Shown piece by piece: positions 25,900 to 33,795 of a DNA stretch of 64,000 nucleotides (position 1 is its first letter; each line of letters opens with the position of its first letter). A program made the position numbers and the translations under genes. Source of the DNA: Microvirga mediterraneensis (GTDB taxonomy: Bacteria > Pseudomonadota > Alphaproteobacteria > Rhizobiales > Beijerinckiaceae); contig NZ_JACDXJ010000001.1 in NCBI RefSeq assembly GCF_013520865.1, positions 1,054,001 through 1,118,000 of the forward strand, given 5' to 3'. The notes beneath the pieces are model-generated. The model was not told where the DNA came from and searched no databases. It worked only from the letters and a program-made list of their open reading frames with translations.

Positions 25900-27747
25900 T
25901 CAATCGCCCACGCGCTGCGCCGCGAGGGCCGTCTCGTAATCCTTGCGGGCCGTCTTCACCTGCTCGCGTGTCGAGACTTCCGGCACCGCCACGTCCCACC
26001 AATGGCCGCCCGCATCGGTCGACGCGAGAGGATCCGTGTCGATGACGATGACGGTGCTGCGCTCGGCGCTGCGTGCCTTCCGCAGCGCATCTTCGAGTTC
26101 CGCGATGCTCTTCACCTTCATGGATTGCGCGCCGAGGCTGGCCGCATGGGCGGCGAAGTCGATGTCGGGCAACGTCACATGATTGGTGTGCTGCAGCAGG
26201 TTGTTGAAACTCTCGCCCCCGGTGGCGCGCTGCAGGCGGTTGATGCAGCCGTAACCGCGATTGTCGAGGAGCACGACAGTGAGCTTCTGGCCGAGCATCA
26301 CGGAGCTGGCGAGTTCCGAGTTCATCATGAGATAGGAGCCGTCGCCCACCATCACGATCACTTCGCGGGATGGATCGGCCATCTTCACGCCGAGCCCGCC
26401 CGCGATCTCGTAGCCCATGCAGGAATAGCCGTATTCCATATGGTAGCCCAGCGCCGTGCTCGCCTTCCAGTGCTTGTGCAGCTCCCCCGGCAGGCCGCCG
26501 GCCGCGCAGACCACCACGTCGGTGGGCGAGGAGGTGCGCTGGACCGCGCCGATCACCTGCGCGTCGGAGGGAAGCTCTGCGTTGGTCGGGTCCGTGTAGC
26601 GCGCGGCGGTCTCGAACCAGCGTGCCTTCTCGTCCTGCGCCTTCGCCGTCCAGGCCTCCGGAGCTTTCCAGTTACCGAGGGCGCGGCTCAGCTCCTCGAG
26701 GCCGACACGGGCATCCGCCACGAGCGGAACCGCATTGTGCTTGGCGGCATCGAAGGTCTGCACGTTGAGGCCGACGATGCGCCGGTTCGGATTCTTGAAC
26801 AGCGCCCAGGAGCCGGTGGTGAAATCCTGCAGGCGCGTCCCTACGGCGATCACCACATCGGCCTCTTCGGCGAAGGCGTTGGCGGCGCCCGTGCCGGTGA
26901 CCCCCACGGCGCCGAGGCAGGCCACATGGTCGTGAGGCAGGCTCGATTTGCCGGCCTGCGTTTCTCCGACGGAGAGGCCGTGCTTTTCGGCGAAATCGGC
27001 CAGGGCCTTTTCCGCTTCCGAGTAGAGTACGCCGCCGCCTGCGACGATGAAGGGCTTCTTCGCCTTGCGGATGAGGTCTGCCGCCGCAGCGAGCTCCGTC
27101 TCGTCCGGCCGGATGCGGCGCGGGCGCCAGATCTTCTCCGCAAAGAAGCTCTCGGGATAATCGTAGGCCTCGGCCTGCGTGTCCTGGCAGAGTGCGAGCG
27201 TCACCGGGCCGCATTCGGCGGGATCCGTGAGGACGGTCATGGCGCGCTGGAGCGCCGGGATGATCTGCTCGGGACGCGCGATGCGGTCGAAATAGCGGGA
27301 GACGGGCCGGAAGCAGTCGTTCGCCGAGACCGTGCCGTCGGAGAAGCTCTCGATCTGCTGCAGCACCGGATCGGGCCTGCGGTTGGCGAACACGTCGCCG
27401 GGAAGCAGCAGCACGGGCAGGCGGTTCACATGCGCCACGGCCGCCGCCGTCACCATGTTGGTGGCGCCGGGACCGATCGAGGTGGTGCAGGCCATCATGC
27501 GCCGGCGGCGCGAGGCCTTGGCGAAGGCGATGGCCGCATGGGCCATGCCCTGCTCGTTATGGGCGCGGTAGGTCGGAAGCTGGTCCCGTACGCCGTGCAG
27601 GGCCTCGCCCATGCCGGCCACGTTGCCATGGCCGAAGATAGCCCACACGCCGCCGAAGAGCGGCAGGACTTTTCCGTCGATCTCCGTCTTCTGTGCCGTC
27701 AGGAAGCGGGCGACGGCTTGCGCCATGGTCAGCCGGATCGTGCTCAT
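25900..27747 (-). CDS. iolD: 3D-(3,5/4)-trihydroxycyclohexane-1,2-dione acylhydrolase
   Basis: A 615-residue thiamine-diphosphate enzyme that opens the inositol-derived ring to 5-deoxy-glucuronate. The N-terminal TPP-PYR domain has NEQGMAHAAIAFAKASRRRR with the catalytic Glu. The C-terminal TPP-PP domain has VMVGDGSYLMMNSELASSVM, the GDG-to-N metal/TPP motif. It is followed by iolE after 22 nt and preceded by iolC with a 91-nt gap containing a weak hairpin. Confidence 0.95.
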   Translation of the reverse strand: MSTIRLTMAQAVARFLTAQKTEIDGKVLPLFGGVWAIFGHGNVAGMGEALHGVRDQLPTYRAHNEQGMAHAAIAFAKASRRRRMMACTTSIGPGATNMVTAAAVAHVNRLPVLLLPGDVFANRRPDPVLQQIESFSDGTVSANDCFRPVSRYFDRIARPEQIIPALQRAMTVLTDPAECGPVTLALCQDTQAEAYDYPESFFAEKIWRPRRIRPDETELAAAADLIRKAKKPFIVAGGGVLYSEAEKALADFAEKHGLSVGETQAGKSSLPHDHVACLGAVGVTGTGAANAFAEEADVVIAVGTRLQDFTTGSWALFKNPNRRIVGLNVQTFDAAKHNAVPLVADARVGLEELSRALGNWKAPEAWTAKAQDEKARWFETAARYTDPTNAELPSDAQVIGAVQRTSSPTDVVVCAAGGLPGELHKHWKASTALGYHMEYGYSCMGYEIAGGLGVKMADPSREVIVMVGDGSYLMMNSELASSVMLGQKLTVVLLDNRGYGCINRLQRATGGESFNNLLQHTNHVTLPDIDFAAHAASLGAQSMKVKSIAELEDALRKARSAERSTVIVIDTDPLASTDAGGHWWDVAVPEVSTREQVKTARKDYETALAAQRVGD

Positions 27748-27800
27748 GCGTGTTCCTCTTAGAATGGCGTCGCAGCGTTTTCAGGTTTTCGCATACATGA

Positions 27801-27834
27801 AAAGAGGGCGCAGCCTTTCACAGGCCCCGCCCTT
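27801..27834 (-). terminator. Weak hairpin between iolC and iolD
   Basis: On the minus strand an interrupted stem (AGGGCG with CGCCCT, inner GCCT/AGGC) is followed by CTTTTC. It could cause partial termination after iolC, lowering expression of the downstream iol genes. The stem is imperfect. Confidence 0.35.
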
Positions 27835-27838
27835 CGTC

Positions 27839-29752
27839 TTAGGCGGCTTTCGAGCGGGCGGAGACCCGCTGCCAGGCGTCGACGAGACGCTGGAAGCGGC
27901 CCGCCATGTCGGCGATCGCGGCCTCGTCCGAGATCTCGCCCTTGAGCCAGCGCCGCGCGGCGTCGTTGAAGATCGTGCGGCCCACCGCAAAGCCTTTGAC
28001 CTGCGGTTCGCTCGCCGCGGCCGCGAAGGCAGCTTCCAGCTCGTTCTCGGGCGCTTCGAGGCCGAGGAGCACGATGCCACGGCAATAGGGATCGTTCTGC
28101 GTGATCACGTTGCCGATGGCATGCCACGCCGCTTCATCGCGCTGCGGTTCGAGCTTCCACCAATCGGGCTTGATGCCGAGATCGTAGAGGCGCTGCAGGA
28201 TCCCCGCGACCGTGTCGGCCTTGAGCGGTCCGTGCTTGCCCGCGATGATCTCCACCAGCAATTCCCGGCCGATGCGGCGCGCGGCGTCGTGCAGGCGCAA
28301 CAGGTCGCGCTCCTGGCGCTCCTTCAGCTCCGGCGGATCGTCCGGATGGTAGAAGCACAGGCATTTGATGGTGTGGCCGACCGGCCATTCCACCAGCTTG
28401 GCGCCGAGCGACCCGCCGCCTTCGAAATCGAGCGGCCGCGAACCCGGAAGCTCCACGGGACGGCCGATCCAGAACGGATGATCGGCGGCGCGGAACAGCG
28501 CCTCGCGGCCGAAAGTGCCGTCGATCAGCATGCCGAAGCCGGGGCGGCCCTCCGCCACGCGGGCGGCGGCGTGGACGGCCAGCACCTTGAAATCGGGGAT
28601 GCGCTCGACGGGAGCGCCGATCTCCTTCGCCATCGCTTCCAACTGCATGCGGTGGTCGATGGCGAGCGCCATGAGCGTGTCGGGCTGCGGTCTGCGCGTC
28701 GTCGCCCAATGGATGTGGTTGATGTCCTCGTCGAAGCGCAGCGCCTTGTGGCGGCTGCCGGTCTTCAGGAAATGCTGCAGCTCCGGGAAGGTCGGGATCT
28801 CCGGCGAGCAGAGCAGGCGCGAGACCGCGAAGGCGCCGCTCGCATTGGCGTAGGCGCAGCAGGTTTCAAGCTCCTCTCCTTTAAGCCATCCACGCAGGAA
28901 GCCGGACAGGAACGCGTCGCCTGCTCCCAGCACGTTGTAGACCTCGACCGGGAAGCCGGGCCCCTTCACGCCGTCGTCCAGCGAATCCGGAATGGCGCCC
29001 GGGAACACCACGCAGCCCATGGGACCGCGCTTGCACACGATGGTGGCCTTCGAAATGGCCCGGATGGCCCGGATGGCCGTGAGCGTGTCCTCGGAGCCGC
29101 CGGCGATGTGCAGCTCCTCCTCCGTGCCGACGACGAGGTCGCAATCGGCCAGGATGGGTTTGAGATGTTCGGTCACCGCGTCGGAGCGCACATAGCGCGA
29201 CTCGCCCGCGCCATGGCCGAGAAGGCCCCAGAGGTTGGGGCGATAATCCACGTCGAGCACCACCTTGCGGCCGTTCGCCTTGGCGATGCGGATCGCCTTC
29301 TTCTGCGCGGCGGCGGTTGTCTCACGCGAGAAATGTGTGCCCGTCACTACGATGGCGGCCGCGGATGCGATGAAGCCTTCGTCGATGTCGCTCTCATCGA
29401 GCGCCATGTCGGCGCAGTTGTCGCGATAGAAGATCAGCGGGAAGGAATCCTCGTCCCTGACGCCGAGGATCACCAGGGCGGTGAGGCGCTCCCTGTCGGT
29501 GACGATGCCTTCGGTGGCGACGCCCTCGCGCCCCATCTGCTCGCGGATGAAGCGGCCCATGGCCTCGTCGCCCACGCGGGTCACGAGGCCCGATTTCAGG
29601 CCGAGCCGCGCCGTGCCGATGGCGATGTTGGCCGGGCAGCCGCCGACGGCCTTGGAGAAGGACGCCATGTCCTCCAGCCGCCCGCCGACCTGCTGGCCGT
29701 AGAGATCGACCGAGGCGCGGCCAATGGTGATCACATCCAGGGCTGGCTTCAT
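27839..29752 (-). CDS. iolC: Bifunctional 5-dehydro-2-deoxygluconokinase / 2-deoxy-5-keto-gluconate-6-phosphate aldolase-like fusion
   Basis: A 637-residue fusion. Residues 1 to about 330 are a PfkB-family sugar kinase: ITIGRASVDLYGQQVGGRLE at the start, VGGCPANIAIG, and the catalytic GPGFPVEVYNVLGAGDAFLS with the GAGD anion hole and base. Residues about 335-637 form a DUF2090 aldolase-like domain (MALAIDHRMQLEAMAKEIGA, LKADTVAGILQRLYDLGIKP, GFAVGRTIFND). The fused domain is annotated in related genomes as the IolJ-type aldolase, which would explain the absence of a separate iolJ. First gene of the minus-strand iol unit, with an IolR box in its promoter. Confidence 0.93.
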   Translation of the reverse strand: MKPALDVITIGRASVDLYGQQVGGRLEDMASFSKAVGGCPANIAIGTARLGLKSGLVTRVGDEAMGRFIREQMGREGVATEGIVTDRERLTALVILGVRDEDSFPLIFYRDNCADMALDESDIDEGFIASAAAIVVTGTHFSRETTAAAQKKAIRIAKANGRKVVLDVDYRPNLWGLLGHGAGESRYVRSDAVTEHLKPILADCDLVVGTEEELHIAGGSEDTLTAIRAIRAISKATIVCKRGPMGCVVFPGAIPDSLDDGVKGPGFPVEVYNVLGAGDAFLSGFLRGWLKGEELETCCAYANASGAFAVSRLLCSPEIPTFPELQHFLKTGSRHKALRFDEDINHIHWATTRRPQPDTLMALAIDHRMQLEAMAKEIGAPVERIPDFKVLAVHAAARVAEGRPGFGMLIDGTFGREALFRAADHPFWIGRPVELPGSRPLDFEGGGSLGAKLVEWPVGHTIKCLCFYHPDDPPELKERQERDLLRLHDAARRIGRELLVEIIAGKHGPLKADTVAGILQRLYDLGIKPDWWKLEPQRDEAAWHAIGNVITQNDPYCRGIVLLGLEAPENELEAAFAAAASEPQVKGFAVGRTIFNDAARRWLKGEISDEAAIADMAGRFQRLVDAWQRVSARSKAA

Positions 29753-29847
29753 GCTATTCCTCCCGCTCCCGGCCGAGTAAAGCGTATGCGAGCCGCGCTC
29801 CCGGCTCTTGCTGTTATAGAACGTTTATTCTATTAGCATCCTATCGT

Positions 29848-29861
29848 GGAATTTCAATTCC
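29848..29861. promoter_or_regulatory. IolR operator between iolC and iolG
   Basis: GGAA-TTTCAA-TTCC, extended to a 16-nt near palindrome TGGAATTTCAATTCCA, matches the GGAA-N6-TTCC motif described for Sinorhizobium meliloti IolR. It lies in the 146-bp divergent region 29753-29898 and can control both directions. A second copy is at 32566-32579. Confidence 0.75.
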
Positions 29862-29898
29862 AAACTTGCCGTGAGCCGGCAAAGGACCAGGGGGAAAC

Positions 29899-30888
29899 AT
29901 GATCAGAATCGCTGTTCTGGGCGCCGGCCGCATCGGCCGCATCCATGGGCGCAACGCCGCCAGCCATCCCGATGCCCGCCTCGTGGCGGTGGCCGACCCC
30001 CATGCGCCCGCCGCGCAGGAGCTCGCGGCCGCGACGGGCGCCGAGGTCGCGGCGCTGGATGAGATCGTCGAGCGCTCCGACGTGGACGCCATCCTCATCT
30101 GCACGCCGACCACGACCCATGCGGACCTCATCGAGCGCGGCGCCCGCGCCGGCAAGGCGGTCTTCTGCGAGAAGCCGGTGGACCTGTCGAGCGAGCGCAT
30201 CGAGACCTGTCTCGCCACGGTCGAGAAGGCCGGCACGCCCCTGATGATCGGCTTCAACCGTCGCTTCGATCCGAACTTCGCGGCCTTGCGCCGCCGGCTC
30301 GCCGATGGGGAAGTGGGCGAGGTGGAGCTCGTGACGATCCTGTCGCGCGATCCCGGCCCGCCGCCCGTGAGCTACATCGCCACCTCCGGCGGCCTGTTCC
30401 GGGACATGATGATCCACGATCTCGACATGGCCCGCTTCCTGCTGCTGGGCGACGAGCCCGTGGAGGTGCATGCGGTCGGCTCGTCCCTGGTCGATCCTGC
30501 CATCGGACAGGCCGGCGACGTGGACACGGCCGCCGTGATGCTGAAGACCGCCAAGGGCAGGATCGTGCAGATCTCCAATTCCCGGCGCGCCACCTATGGC
30601 TACGACCAGCGCGTCGAGGTCCATGGCTCCAAGGGCATGATCCGCGCCGGAAACATCCACCGCACGACGGTCGAGGTGGCGAACGCCGCGGGCGTGACCG
30701 CCGATCCGGTGCAGGACTTCTTCCTGGAGCGCTATGCGGATGCCTATCGCGATGAGCTGACCACGTTCCTGAACGCCGTCCGCGACGGCAAGCCGTGCAA
30801 CCCGACCGGTCGCGATGGCCTCATGGCGCAGCGTCTGGCCGATGCCGCCACCGAATCGGCGCAGAGCGGAAAGCCGGTGCGGCTGTAA
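29899..30888 (+). CDS. iolG: Inositol 2-dehydrogenase
   Basis: A 329-residue Gfo/Idh/MocA NAD-dependent oxidoreductase for the first step, myo-inositol to scyllo-inosose. The Rossmann motif is IAVLGAGRIGRIHGRNAASH (3-22). The catalytic FCEKPVDLS lysine and the GGLFRDMMIHDLDMARFLL helix with the Asp/His of inositol dehydrogenases are present. It is divergent from iolC and probably monocistronic, since palindromic repeats and a different promoter system follow. Confidence 0.93.
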   Translation: MIRIAVLGAGRIGRIHGRNAASHPDARLVAVADPHAPAAQELAAATGAEVAALDEIVERSDVDAILICTPTTTHADLIERGARAGKAVFCEKPVDLSSERIETCLATVEKAGTPLMIGFNRRFDPNFAALRRRLADGEVGEVELVTILSRDPGPPPVSYIATSGGLFRDMMIHDLDMARFLLLGDEPVEVHAVGSSLVDPAIGQAGDVDTAAVMLKTAKGRIVQISNSRRATYGYDQRVEVHGSKGMIRAGNIHRTTVEVANAAGVTADPVQDFFLERYADAYRDELTTFLNAVRDGKPCNPTGRDGLMAQRLADAATESAQSGKPVRL

Positions 30889-30895
30889 TTCTGCA

Positions 30896-30996
30896 CGTCA
30901 TTGCTTCCCCGGACGTGATTCGGGGATTCGTGCCGGTGATCCCGATGGCCTGAAGCGCCGCGCCTCATCGGATCAGGTCCGGGGCCGGTCATGACG
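30896..30996. repeat. Palindromic intergenic repeat (GTCATGACG type)
   Basis: CGTCA at the left and TGACG at the right bound an element whose arms (TTCCCCGGACGTGATTCGGGG against ATCAGGTCCGGGGCCGGTC) are partly complementary. It is similar in build to 35762-35848 and 37017-37050. It lies downstream of iolG and could also act as a terminator for the minus-strand transcript from 31.29 kb. Confidence 0.55.
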
Positions 30997-31019
30997 TGAG
31001 AGGGTGCTGATCCGTTCGT

Positions 31020-31287
31020 GTCAAAGAGCCAGCCCCTTGGGGCCCGCAGCTTGCGCTGCGAGCCTTTCGGGTTCGAGGGTGGCGCGTCGGGCAGCCCGGC
31101 TCGCTTGTGTGTGTTGATGGAAGAGCCGGACGGCCGCTTCGCGCACGGTTCTTTTCAGGTGGACCAGCTGGGGAGCCCCCAAGGTCGACCTCCCGCGACC
31201 ACAGGCGTGCGAGGCCTGCGGCGGGACCGTGCCTGCTCTCACTCTTGCGACGCCTCGCGAGCGCGCCCCTCGTCAGAGCAGATCTAG
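31020..31287 (-). ncRNA. Candidate structured RNA (undescribed) transcribed from a LexA-box promoter
   Basis: The minus strand downstream of a strong promoter (-10 at 31292-31297) consists of consecutive perfect or near-perfect helices: 31233-31239 with 31273-31279 (7 bp); 31191-31226, a nested 8-bp plus 5-bp hairpin with one G-U; 31158-31190, an 8-bp helix with one mismatch capped by CTGGGG pairs; 31058-31064 with 31098-31104 (7 bp); 31046-31059, a 5-bp hairpin with a GCAA tetraloop; and 31032-31043. A 73-codon frame starting GTG at 31242 and ending at 31021 runs through it, but its third-position GC is below that of neighbouring genes and no family is recognised. It could still be a short SOS-induced protein or a gene remnant. 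Confidence 0.4.
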
Positions 31288-31291
31288 GGCA

Positions 31292-31320
31292 ACGATATAG
31301 CCAAGGTTACTCGCCCTGTC
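31292..31320 (-). promoter_or_regulatory. Strong sigma70-type promoter reading leftwards
   Basis: On the minus strand: TTGACA (31315-31320), a 17-bp spacer and TATATC (31292-31297). This is a consensus -35 with optimal spacing. Transcription would start near 31285 and proceed towards iolG's 3' end. No recognised gene lies downstream in that direction. Confidence 0.75.
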
Positions 31321-31322
31321 AA

Positions 31323-31337
31323 GAACAAAGTGAGAAC
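31323..31337 (-). promoter_or_regulatory. LexA (SOS) box of the alphaproteobacterial type
   Basis: GAAC-AAAGTGA-GAAC, which on the minus strand reads GTTC-N7-GTTC, the direct-repeat LexA box of alphaproteobacteria. It abuts the -35 hexamer of the promoter at 31292-31320, so bound LexA would block it. The match is exact at all eight defined positions. Confidence 0.7.
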
Positions 31338-31368
31338 ATAACATCGCCCCGATGACATTCTCCGCCCC

Positions 31369-31457
31369 CATCCTGAGGAGCAGCGCAGCGGCGTCTCGAA
31401 GGATCAGGGCGCCTCCAGCTCCTCCTTCGCGACGCCACGGCGTGGCGCCTCAGGATG
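31369..31457. repeat. Palindromic intergenic repeat (CATCCTGAGG type)
   Basis: CATCCTGAGG (31369-31378) and CCTCAGGATG (31448-31457) form a perfect 10-bp terminal inverted repeat around GCGCAGCGGCGTCTCGAAGG-like sequence. This is a dispersed non-coding element type; it fills part of the 766-bp gap between iolG and iolR. Confidence 0.65.
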
Positions 31458-31521
31458 AGGCCGGAGGGATGGCAAGCAGAACGTGCGTGGCCGGCACGAG
31501 GCCAGCCATTCACGAGAGGGT

Positions 31522-31620
31522 GTCATCCTCACGTTGGTTGCTGCAGGGGAAGGGGATCCGCGCTCCAGCGCCGAGCGATGGATTGCCTCCCTCTCCGCTG
31601 TACGTCCATCCGGGAATGAC
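31522..31620. repeat. Palindromic intergenic repeat (family C, diverged)
   Basis: Begins GTCATCCTC and ends CCGGGAATGAC with internal AAGGGGATCC and GGATTGCCTCCCTCTCCGCT. It aligns with the elements at 51822-51917, 57087-57183 and 62260-62365. Downstream of iolR on its strand. Confidence 0.6.
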
Positions 31621-31654
31621 CCCTAGGCTGCTCCAGGGTATTGGGATATCCCGC

Positions 31655-32500
31655 CTACCCCTCGGCCCGCTTCTCCGCCGTGCCCACGGCCAGCGCCATC
31701 GCCAGCGCGAACGAAGCGGAGAGCGACCGGAAGGCGCCGAAATCGGCTTCCGCGACCTCGAGCCAGACGTCGGCATTCGTCACCAGGGGGCTGAAGGCCG
31801 AATCGGTGATCGCCACCACCGGCACGTCTCGCTGCGCGGCCGCCGCCGCGAGATCGGCCGTGACGGGAGCATAGGGCGTGAAGCTGATGGCCAATACCGC
31901 GTCGCGCTTGGACGCGATGGCGAGTTGCTCGGGGCCGAGCTGGCCCACATGGTCGATGAGGATGGCGCGCACGCCGAGCTTGCCGAAGGCATAGGCGCAA
32001 TAGGCGATGACCGGGAAGACCCGCCGGGCGCCGAGCAGATAGATGGTGTCGGCCTTGGCCAGCGTCTCGATGGCGCGGGACAACTCCTCGGGTCTTACCG
32101 AAGCCTGCATCCGCTCCAGGGAAATGGCCGCCGCGTGGGTGAAGCCTTCGAGCAGGGACGCCGCGTGAACGTGGTGTCCCTCGGCGTCGCGCAGGCCGCG
32201 CAGGCGCTCGCGGTAATCCGGGAAGCGCTCCCGCAGGCGATCGCGGAAAATCTGCTGCAGGTGGGAAAAGCCGTCATAGCCGAGGCTCTTGGCGAAGCGC
32301 ACCAGGGTGGAGGGCTGAACCCCGGCATGCTCGGCGATCCCGGCTACCGTGCCGAACGCCATGTCCTCCGGATGCTCGAGCGCGAAGGCGGCGATCTGCT
32401 TCAGCCGCTTCGGCATCGCCTCGCGGCGGCTGAGCAGGAGCGCGCGGAGGCCGTCGAAGTCCTCGGGAATGTCCGTCACGACCGCTTCAGCGCTGCCCAT
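31655..32500 (-). CDS. iolR: RpiR family regulator of inositol catabolism
   Basis: 281 residues. The N-terminal RpiR helix-turn-helix (MPKRLKQIAAFALEHPEDMA, then GVQPSTLVRFAKSLGYDGFS) covers about residues 25-95. A SIS phosphosugar-binding domain covers about 125-260 (TIYLLGARRVFPVIAYCAYA, AISFTPYAPVTADLAAAAAQ). RpiR repressors of this type respond to a phosphorylated inositol intermediate. GAGGA lies just before ATG 32500. It is divergent from the inositol ABC importer across an IolR box and sits between the two iol units. Confidence 0.88.
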   Translation of the reverse strand: MGSAEAVVTDIPEDFDGLRALLLSRREAMPKRLKQIAAFALEHPEDMAFGTVAGIAEHAGVQPSTLVRFAKSLGYDGFSHLQQIFRDRLRERFPDYRERLRGLRDAEGHHVHAASLLEGFTHAAAISLERMQASVRPEELSRAIETLAKADTIYLLGARRVFPVIAYCAYAFGKLGVRAILIDHVGQLGPEQLAIASKRDAVLAISFTPYAPVTADLAAAAAQRDVPVVAITDSAFSPLVTNADVWLEVAEADFGAFRSLSASFALAMALAVGTAEKRAEG

Positions 32501-32565
32501 GCTGTCCTCTGTCTCCACCGTTGGCCTCAGACATGAGATCGGTCTTGACCCGATCCTACAAAAAT

Positions 32566-32579
32566 GGAATAAAAATTCC
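32566..32579. promoter_or_regulatory. IolR operator between iolR and the inositol importer
   Basis: GGAA-TAAAAA-TTCC fits GGAA-N6-TTCC exactly, in the 281-bp divergent region 32501-32781. It would allow IolR to repress both itself and the transporter. Same form as the site at 29848-29861. Confidence 0.75.
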
Positions 32580-32781
32580 AATATAGAAACAAAAAGGTTC
32601 TGACGTTCCGTTTAGTCATGCGGACGATCGGATCGGCAGAGGGAACGCTGTAAAGACGGTGATTCGCCTTTCGGCTCATTTGTTTTCTCTCTGCCCTTTG
32701 AGGCAAGCGGCAAGGCCGCGGCGGCCGCCGCAGCGCACAGGCGTTGCGGCGCTCGCGTGAGGACCATCTGGGAGGAAGAGC

Positions 32782-33723
32782 ATGAAAGCGTTTGTTACCG
32801 GTCTGGCCGCAGCAGCGGCCCTGACCCTCGCCACCGCCGCCCCGGTCGCGGCGCAGCAGAATACCCGCATCATCGTCGTCAGCCACGGGCAGGCCAACGA
32901 TCCGTTCTGGTCGGTGGTCAAGAACGGCGTGGCGGCGGGCGGCCAGGACATGAAGGTCCAGGTCGACTACCGGGCCCCCGAGACCTTCGACATGGTCGGC
33001 ATGAGCCAGCTCATCGATGCGGCTGTGAACCAGAAGCCGGCCGGCCTGATCGTCTCGATCCCCGATGCCTCGGCGCTCGGCCCGTCGATCCAGAAGGCGG
33101 TGGCCGCCGGCATTCCGGTGATCTCCATGAATTCCGGCTCCGACGTGTCGAAGAAGCTCGGCGCGCTGCTCCATGTGGGCCAGGACGAGGTCGAGGCCGG
33201 GCGCATCGCCGGCGCCAAGCTCAAGGAAATGGGCGGCAAGGTCGGCCTGTGCGTGAACCAGGAGGTCGGCAACGTGTCGCTCGACCTGCGCTGCAAGGGC
33301 TTCACGGAAGGCTTCGGCGGCAAGGTGACGGTGCTGCCGGTCACGAACGATCCGGCCGATGTCCGCGCCAAGGTGAAGGCGGCGGTCTCGGCGGACAGCT
33401 CCATCGACACGATTCTGGCGCTCGGCGCCGGGACGGCGGGCGAGCCGTCGGTTGCGGCCGTGAAGGAGGCCGGAAAGACGGGAGCCATCCGCGTCGCCAC
33501 GTTCGACATGTCGGCCGGCTTCCTTAAGTCCGTGGCCGCCGGCGAGGCGGTGTTCGCCATCGACCAGCAGCAATATCTGCAGGGCTACCTGCCGGTGGTG
33601 TTCCTGGCGAACTATGCCAAGTACGGCCTCATGCCGGGCGGCGACGTGGCCTCGGGCCCGAATCTGGTCACGAAGGAAAAGGCCGCCCAGGTGATCGATC
33701 TGTCCGCCAAGGGCATTCGCTAA
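32782..33723 (+). CDS. Periplasmic myo-inositol-binding protein of an ABC importer
   Basis: 313 residues with a clear signal peptide ([20 protein letters not shown], cleavage after VAA). The mature protein is a type I periplasmic sugar-binding fold: [60 protein letters not shown] and [17 protein letters not shown]. The inositol assignment rests on position between iolR and two further iol-type genes. GGAGGAAGAGC precedes the ATG. Followed by a terminator-like hairpin before the permease. Confidence 0.88.
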   Translation: MKAFVTGLAAAAALTLATAAPVAAQQNTRIIVVSHGQANDPFWSVVKNGVAAGGQDMKVQVDYRAPETFDMVGMSQLIDAAVNQKPAGLIVSIPDASALGPSIQKAVAAGIPVISMNSGSDVSKKLGALLHVGQDEVEAGRIAGAKLKEMGGKVGLCVNQEVGNVSLDLRCKGFTEGFGGKVTVLPVTNDPADVRAKVKAAVSADSSIDTILALGAGTAGEPSVAAVKEAGKTGAIRVATFDMSAGFLKSVAAGEAVFAIDQQQYLQGYLPVVFLANYAKYGLMPGGDVASGPNLVTKEKAAQVIDLSAKGIR

Positions 33724-33735
33724 AACAATCATGGA

Positions 33736-33770
33736 AGCCCGCGACCATACCGGTCGCGGGCTCTTTATTT
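33736..33770 (+). terminator. Hairpin between binding-protein and permease genes
   Basis: An 11-bp perfect stem AGCCCGCGACC/GGTCGCGGGCT with a 5-nt loop is followed by CTTTATTT. In importer operons such hairpins often let the binding protein be made in excess of the membrane parts. Confidence 0.8.
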
Positions 33771-33795
33771 CCTGCATTCATTCGGGGAGGCTCCC

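Noticed and set aside
24411..29836. Very long open frames antisense to iolB, iolE, iolD and iolC
   Set aside because: They mirror the codon bias of the real genes on the other strand, have Arg/His/Gly-rich compositions without any domain, and overlap genes with clear catalytic motifs.
31018..31287. Plus-strand 89-codon frame over the structured segment
   Set aside because: No ribosome-binding site, cysteine-rich random composition, and the only good promoter reads the opposite strand.
30889..31654. Remnant of an insertion sequence in the gap between iolG and iolR
   Set aside because: No transposase fragment or target duplication was found; the gap is explained by palindromic repeats and the SOS-promoter segment.
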